Shown one piece after another: positions 33,834 to 36,032 of a stretch of DNA of 36,032 nucleotides. Origin of the DNA: Gammaproteobacteria bacterium (lineage in GTDB: Bacteria > Pseudomonadota > Gammaproteobacteria > GCA-001735895); assembly GCA_024638385.1 (NCBI GenBank), contig JAHEKJ010000029.1, forward strand, positions 1 to 36,032, read 5' to 3'. Positions within the stretch are counted from its first letter, which is position 1. Each line of letters starts with the position of its first letter. The notes under the pieces were generated by a model that saw nothing but the letters and a program-made list of their open reading frames with translations, had not been told where the DNA came from and ran no database searches. A program made the position numbers and the translations under genes.

Positions 33834-35531
33834 GTGCCGGGTCCACGCAATCGATCCGCGAACTTGAACACACAGCCTGCCACCCGCAGCGGCGCCGAGG
33901 CGCTGATCGCGGGACTCCGCGACAACGGCATCGACCGAATCTTCTGCATTCCCGGCGAAAGCTACCTCGCGGCGCTCGACGCGCTCTACGATTGCCCCGA
34001 GATCGAGTTGATCGTTTGCCGCAACGAGGGCGGCGCCGCCTACATGGCGGAGGCCGACGGCAAGCTGACCGGCCGTCCCGGCGTCTGCTTCGTCACCCGT
34101 GGGCCCGGCGCGATGAACGCCAGCGGCGGCCTGCACGTCGCGCTGCAGGATTCGACGCCGATGATCCTGCTCGTCGGCCAGGTCGCGCGCCGCGATCTCG
34201 ACCGCGAAGCCTTCCAGGAGATCGATTACCGCCGCGCGTTTTCGCAAGTTGCCAAGTGGGTCGCGCAGGTCGACGACGCCGATCGGATACCCGAGTACCT
34301 GAACCGCGCGTTCAGCGTCGCCACCGGCGGCCGCCCGGGCCCGGTGGTGCTGGCGCTGCCCGAGGACATGCTCGCGGACCGGACCACCGCCGGCGACGCC
34401 GGCCCGTGGCGGCCGGTCGAGATCAGCCCCGCGGCGGAAGACGTCGCCGGCGTCGGCGAAATCCTCGCCGCCAGCGAGCGCCCGTTCGTCATCGTCGGCG
34501 GCAGCGGCTGGAGCGACGCGACTCGCGTCACGCTCGAGAACTTCGCCGCCGAAAACAACCTGCCGATTGCCAACTCGTTTCGCTGCCAGGATTATTTCGA
34601 CAACCAGCACGCCTGTTACGCCGGCGATCTCGGCCTCGGCGTCAACCCGGACCTGGTGCGGCGAATTCGCGAGGCCGACTGCCTGCTCGTGATCGGCGCA
34701 CGGCTCGGCGAGATGACGACCGGTGGCTTCACGCTGCTCGACATTCCGCGCCCGCGCCAGCGCCTGATCCACGTCCACGCCGGCATCGAGGAGCTCGGCC
34801 ACGTCTACCAGCCGGAGCTCGCGATCAACGCAACCCCGGCGCGCTTCGTCGCGGCGCTTGCCAATTGCCGGATCGATACCGGCGCCGCCTGGCGCGAGCG
34901 GGTCGAGGCCGCGCACGCCGACTACCTTGCCTGGAACGCGCCGCTCGCCAACGACGGCGAGGTGCAACTCGCCGAGATCGTCCATGCGCTGCGCCGCCTG
35001 GTTCCTGAAGATGCGCTGGTCTGCAACGGCGCCGGCAACAACACCTGCTGGCTGCATCGATTCTTCCGCTATCGCCGCTACCGTACGCAGCTCGCGCCGA
35101 CCAGCGGCACGATGGGTTACGGTCTGCCGGCGGCGATCGCGGCCAGGCTGCGCCATCGCGAACGGACCGTCGTCGCCTTTGTTGGCGACGGCGACCTGAT
35201 GATGAACCTGCAGGAATTCGCGACCGCGGCACAGTATCGCCTTGGGCTCGTGCTGATCGTCGTCAACAACGGCATCTACGCGACGATTCGCATGCACCAG
35301 GAGCGGGATTATCCGGCGCGGGTGATCGGCACCGACATGGTCAATCCGGACTTCGTCGCGCTGGCCGAGGCGCACGGCGCGCACGCCGAGCGGGTGTCGC
35401 GGACCGACCAGTTCGAGGCGGCCTTTGGCCGCGCGCTGGACAGCAGGCGGCTGGCGCTGATCGAAGTCCGGATCGAGCCCGGGGTGCTGACGCCGACGGC
35501 GACCGTGGCGAGTCTGCGTGCGCGAGGCTGA
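33834..35531 (+). CDS. ThDP-dependent acetolactate-synthase-like enzyme
   Basis: A 565-residue enzyme with PYR, central and PP domains. The activating Glu65 is in VCRNEGGAAYMAEADGK, followed by GRPGVCFVTRGPGAMNASGG; the ThDP/Mg motif VGDGDLMMN...VVNNGIYATI lies near the C-terminus. Glyoxylate carboligase uses Val at the Glu position, so this looks like a normal Glu-type enzyme rather than Gcl, despite the glyoxylate neighbourhood. Possible activities include acetolactate synthase, sulfoacetaldehyde acetyltransferase, or a 2-keto acid decarboxylase. The start is uncertain: GTG 33834 gives ten extra residues; TTG 33864 (LNTQPATRSGAEALIAGL) matches family starts but has no ribosome site. No small subunit is nearby. 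Confidence 0.85.
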   Translation: MPGPRNRSANLNTQPATRSGAEALIAGLRDNGIDRIFCIPGESYLAALDALYDCPEIELIVCRNEGGAAYMAEADGKLTGRPGVCFVTRGPGAMNASGGLHVALQDSTPMILLVGQVARRDLDREAFQEIDYRRAFSQVAKWVAQVDDADRIPEYLNRAFSVATGGRPGPVVLALPEDMLADRTTAGDAGPWRPVEISPAAEDVAGVGEILAASERPFVIVGGSGWSDATRVTLENFAAENNLPIANSFRCQDYFDNQHACYAGDLGLGVNPDLVRRIREADCLLVIGARLGEMTTGGFTLLDIPRPRQRLIHVHAGIEELGHVYQPELAINATPARFVAALANCRIDTGAAWRERVEAAHADYLAWNAPLANDGEVQLAEIVHALRRLVPEDALVCNGAGNNTCWLHRFFRYRRYRTQLAPTSGTMGYGLPAAIAARLRHRERTVVAFVGDGDLMMNLQEFATAAQYRLGLVLIVVNNGIYATIRMHQERDYPARVIGTDMVNPDFVALAEAHGAHAERVSRTDQFEAAFGRALDSRRLALIEVRIEPGVLTPTATVASLRARG

Positions 35532-35605
35532 CGCCGCGGCGGTAGGCTATTTCGCGAATTGCCTGTAGTATTGCTGGCGCTCCTTTTCGATCGGCATCAT
35601 TCCGG

Positions 35606-35842
35606 ATGGACATAGAATCTCTAATGATCCAGAGTCTGCAGCTGCTCGGCCTCGGCATGGGCGCCGTGTTCATCATCCTGACGGCGTTGATCGGCCTGAT
35701 CACGCTGGTCGCGAAGCTGGTACCCGAAGAGAGCCGCCCGGCGGCCGCCAAACCGCAAGCCGGGGTGCCGCCGTCCGCGGTACCGGCCGACCACGTCGCG
35801 GCGATCACCGCGGCGCTTCATCTGCATCGAAGAAAAAGGTAA
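35606..35842 (+). CDS. OadG-family subunit of oxaloacetate decarboxylase
   Basis: A 78-residue protein with one TM helix (about 12-37, [27 protein letters not shown]) and a polar, Ala/Pro-rich tail ([12 protein letters not shown]), the layout of the gamma (OadG) subunit of sodium-pumping decarboxylases. OadG anchors the complex and binds zinc for assembly of the alpha and beta subunits. The biotin-carboxyl alpha chain follows five bases after the stop codon. The start could be ATG 35606 or the in-frame ATG at 35624; neither has a strong ribosome site. The basic end HLHRRKR may hold the metal or contact the alpha chain. Confidence 0.85.
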   Translation: MDIESLMIQSLQLLGLGMGAVFIILTALIGLITLVAKLVPEESRPAAAKPQAGVPPSAVPADHVAAITAALHLHRRKR

Positions 35843-35847
35843 CGCCC

Positions 35848-36032
35848 ATGGCGAATCCCCTGCTGATCACCGACCTCGTGCTGCGTGACGCGTCACAGTC
35901 GCTGCTCGCGACGCGCGTGCGCATCGAGGACATGCTGCCGATCTGCGACCAGCTCGACCGGGTCGGCTACTGGTCGCTCGAAACCTGGGGTGGCGCGACC
36001 TTCGACGCGTGCATTCGCTACCTCGGCGAGGA
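35848..36032 (+). CDS. oadA: Oxaloacetate decarboxylase alpha subunit (5' end only)
   Basis: The first 61 complete codons read [61 protein letters not shown], the start of the carboxyltransferase TIM barrel of OadA/PycB enzymes. The [12 protein letters not shown] motif holds the metal-binding Asp and the biotin-enzyme Gln. In a complex with OadG and OadB it would split oxaloacetate to pyruvate and CO2, pumping sodium. The rest, including any biotin domain, lies beyond the window. Pyruvate carboxylase subunit B is the alternative, but the adjacent OadG favours a decarboxylase. Confidence 0.9.
   Translation, partial: MANPLLITDLVLRDASQSLLATRVRIEDMLPICDQLDRVGYWSLETWGGATFDACIRYLGE

Noticed and set aside
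32742-35384. Very long minus-strand open frame across the ThDP enzyme and EamA genes
   Set aside because: It crosses the divergent promoter gap and two real genes in wrong frames; the product is Arg/Ala-rich without motifs.
33834-35531. Glyoxylate carboligase (Gcl)
   Set aside because: Tempting from context, but the catalytic Glu of ordinary ThDP enzymes is present (Glu65), whereas Gcl carries Val there.
35549-35602. A 17-codon minus-strand frame ([17 protein letters not shown])
   Set aside because: Peptide-like composition, but it is very short, antisense to the oad transcript, without a clear promoter or partner.

Overview
The window is G+C-rich chromosomal DNA from a Pseudomonadota bacterium, most likely a gammaproteobacterium. 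This rests on gene content: 2-methylcitrate dehydratase (PrpD), malate synthase G, an OadG/OadA-type oxaloacetate decarboxylase, a PmrA-like two-component system with CTTAAG-N5-CTTAAG boxes, and a membrane PuuD-type urate hydroxylase. I found no rRNA, tRNA, CRISPR array, transposase or phage gene.

Layout. (1) 1-3.9 kb: 3' part of prpD, a convergent CHASE hybrid sensor kinase whose ATP-binding boxes look ruined, and a purine-type phosphoribosyltransferase. (2) 4.0-18.05 kb, minus strand: a long purine-catabolic run transcribed from about 18.1 kb leftwards: uraH, xdhA, xdhB, xdhC, a BMP-type nucleobase/nucleoside ABC transporter (ATPase, two permeases, binding protein), puuD, guaD and 8-oxoguanine deaminase. 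Most upstream junctions overlap by 1-8 bases. (3) 18.1-21.1 kb, plus strand: divergent GntR regulator, puuE, uraD and a uracil-DNA-glycosylase-fold protein whose catalytic Asp is Ser. Two TTGT-type operators 22 bp apart sit between the divergent arms, each over one candidate -35 box. (4) 21.1-24.9 kb: an outer-membrane beta-barrel protein, an OmpR-family response regulator, its kinase, and an unusual receiver/pseudo-kinase fusion. All three transcription units carry a PmrA-like box. (5) 25.0-29.3 kb: beta-hydroxyaspartate dehydratase (bhcB-like) and beta-hydroxyaspartate aldolase (bhcC-like) on plus, convergent with a glyoxylate-type class V aminotransferase and its IclR regulator on minus. 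(6) 29.3-36.0 kb: an AT-rich island, a ketopantoate-reductase-family enzyme, malate synthase G, an EamA exporter, an acetolactate-synthase-like ThDP enzyme, OadG and the start of OadA.

How the genes work together. Guanine, hypoxanthine, xanthine and 8-oxoguanine would be imported, deaminated, oxidised to urate, and taken through 5-hydroxyisourate and OHCU to allantoin and allantoate. Later steps of that pathway (not in the window) release glyoxylate. The right half is a glyoxylate-consuming set: aldol addition of glycine to glyoxylate, dehydration of hydroxyaspartate towards oxaloacetate, amination of glyoxylate to glycine, malate synthase, and possibly oxaloacetate decarboxylation. The iminosuccinate reductase of the textbook beta-hydroxyaspartate cycle (BhcD) is not visible, so this may be a BhcD-less variant placed beside purine catabolism. 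This gene set and the receiver/pseudo-kinase protein under PmrA-like control are the two most interesting items. All functions are inferred from sequence motifs read by eye; no database search was run.
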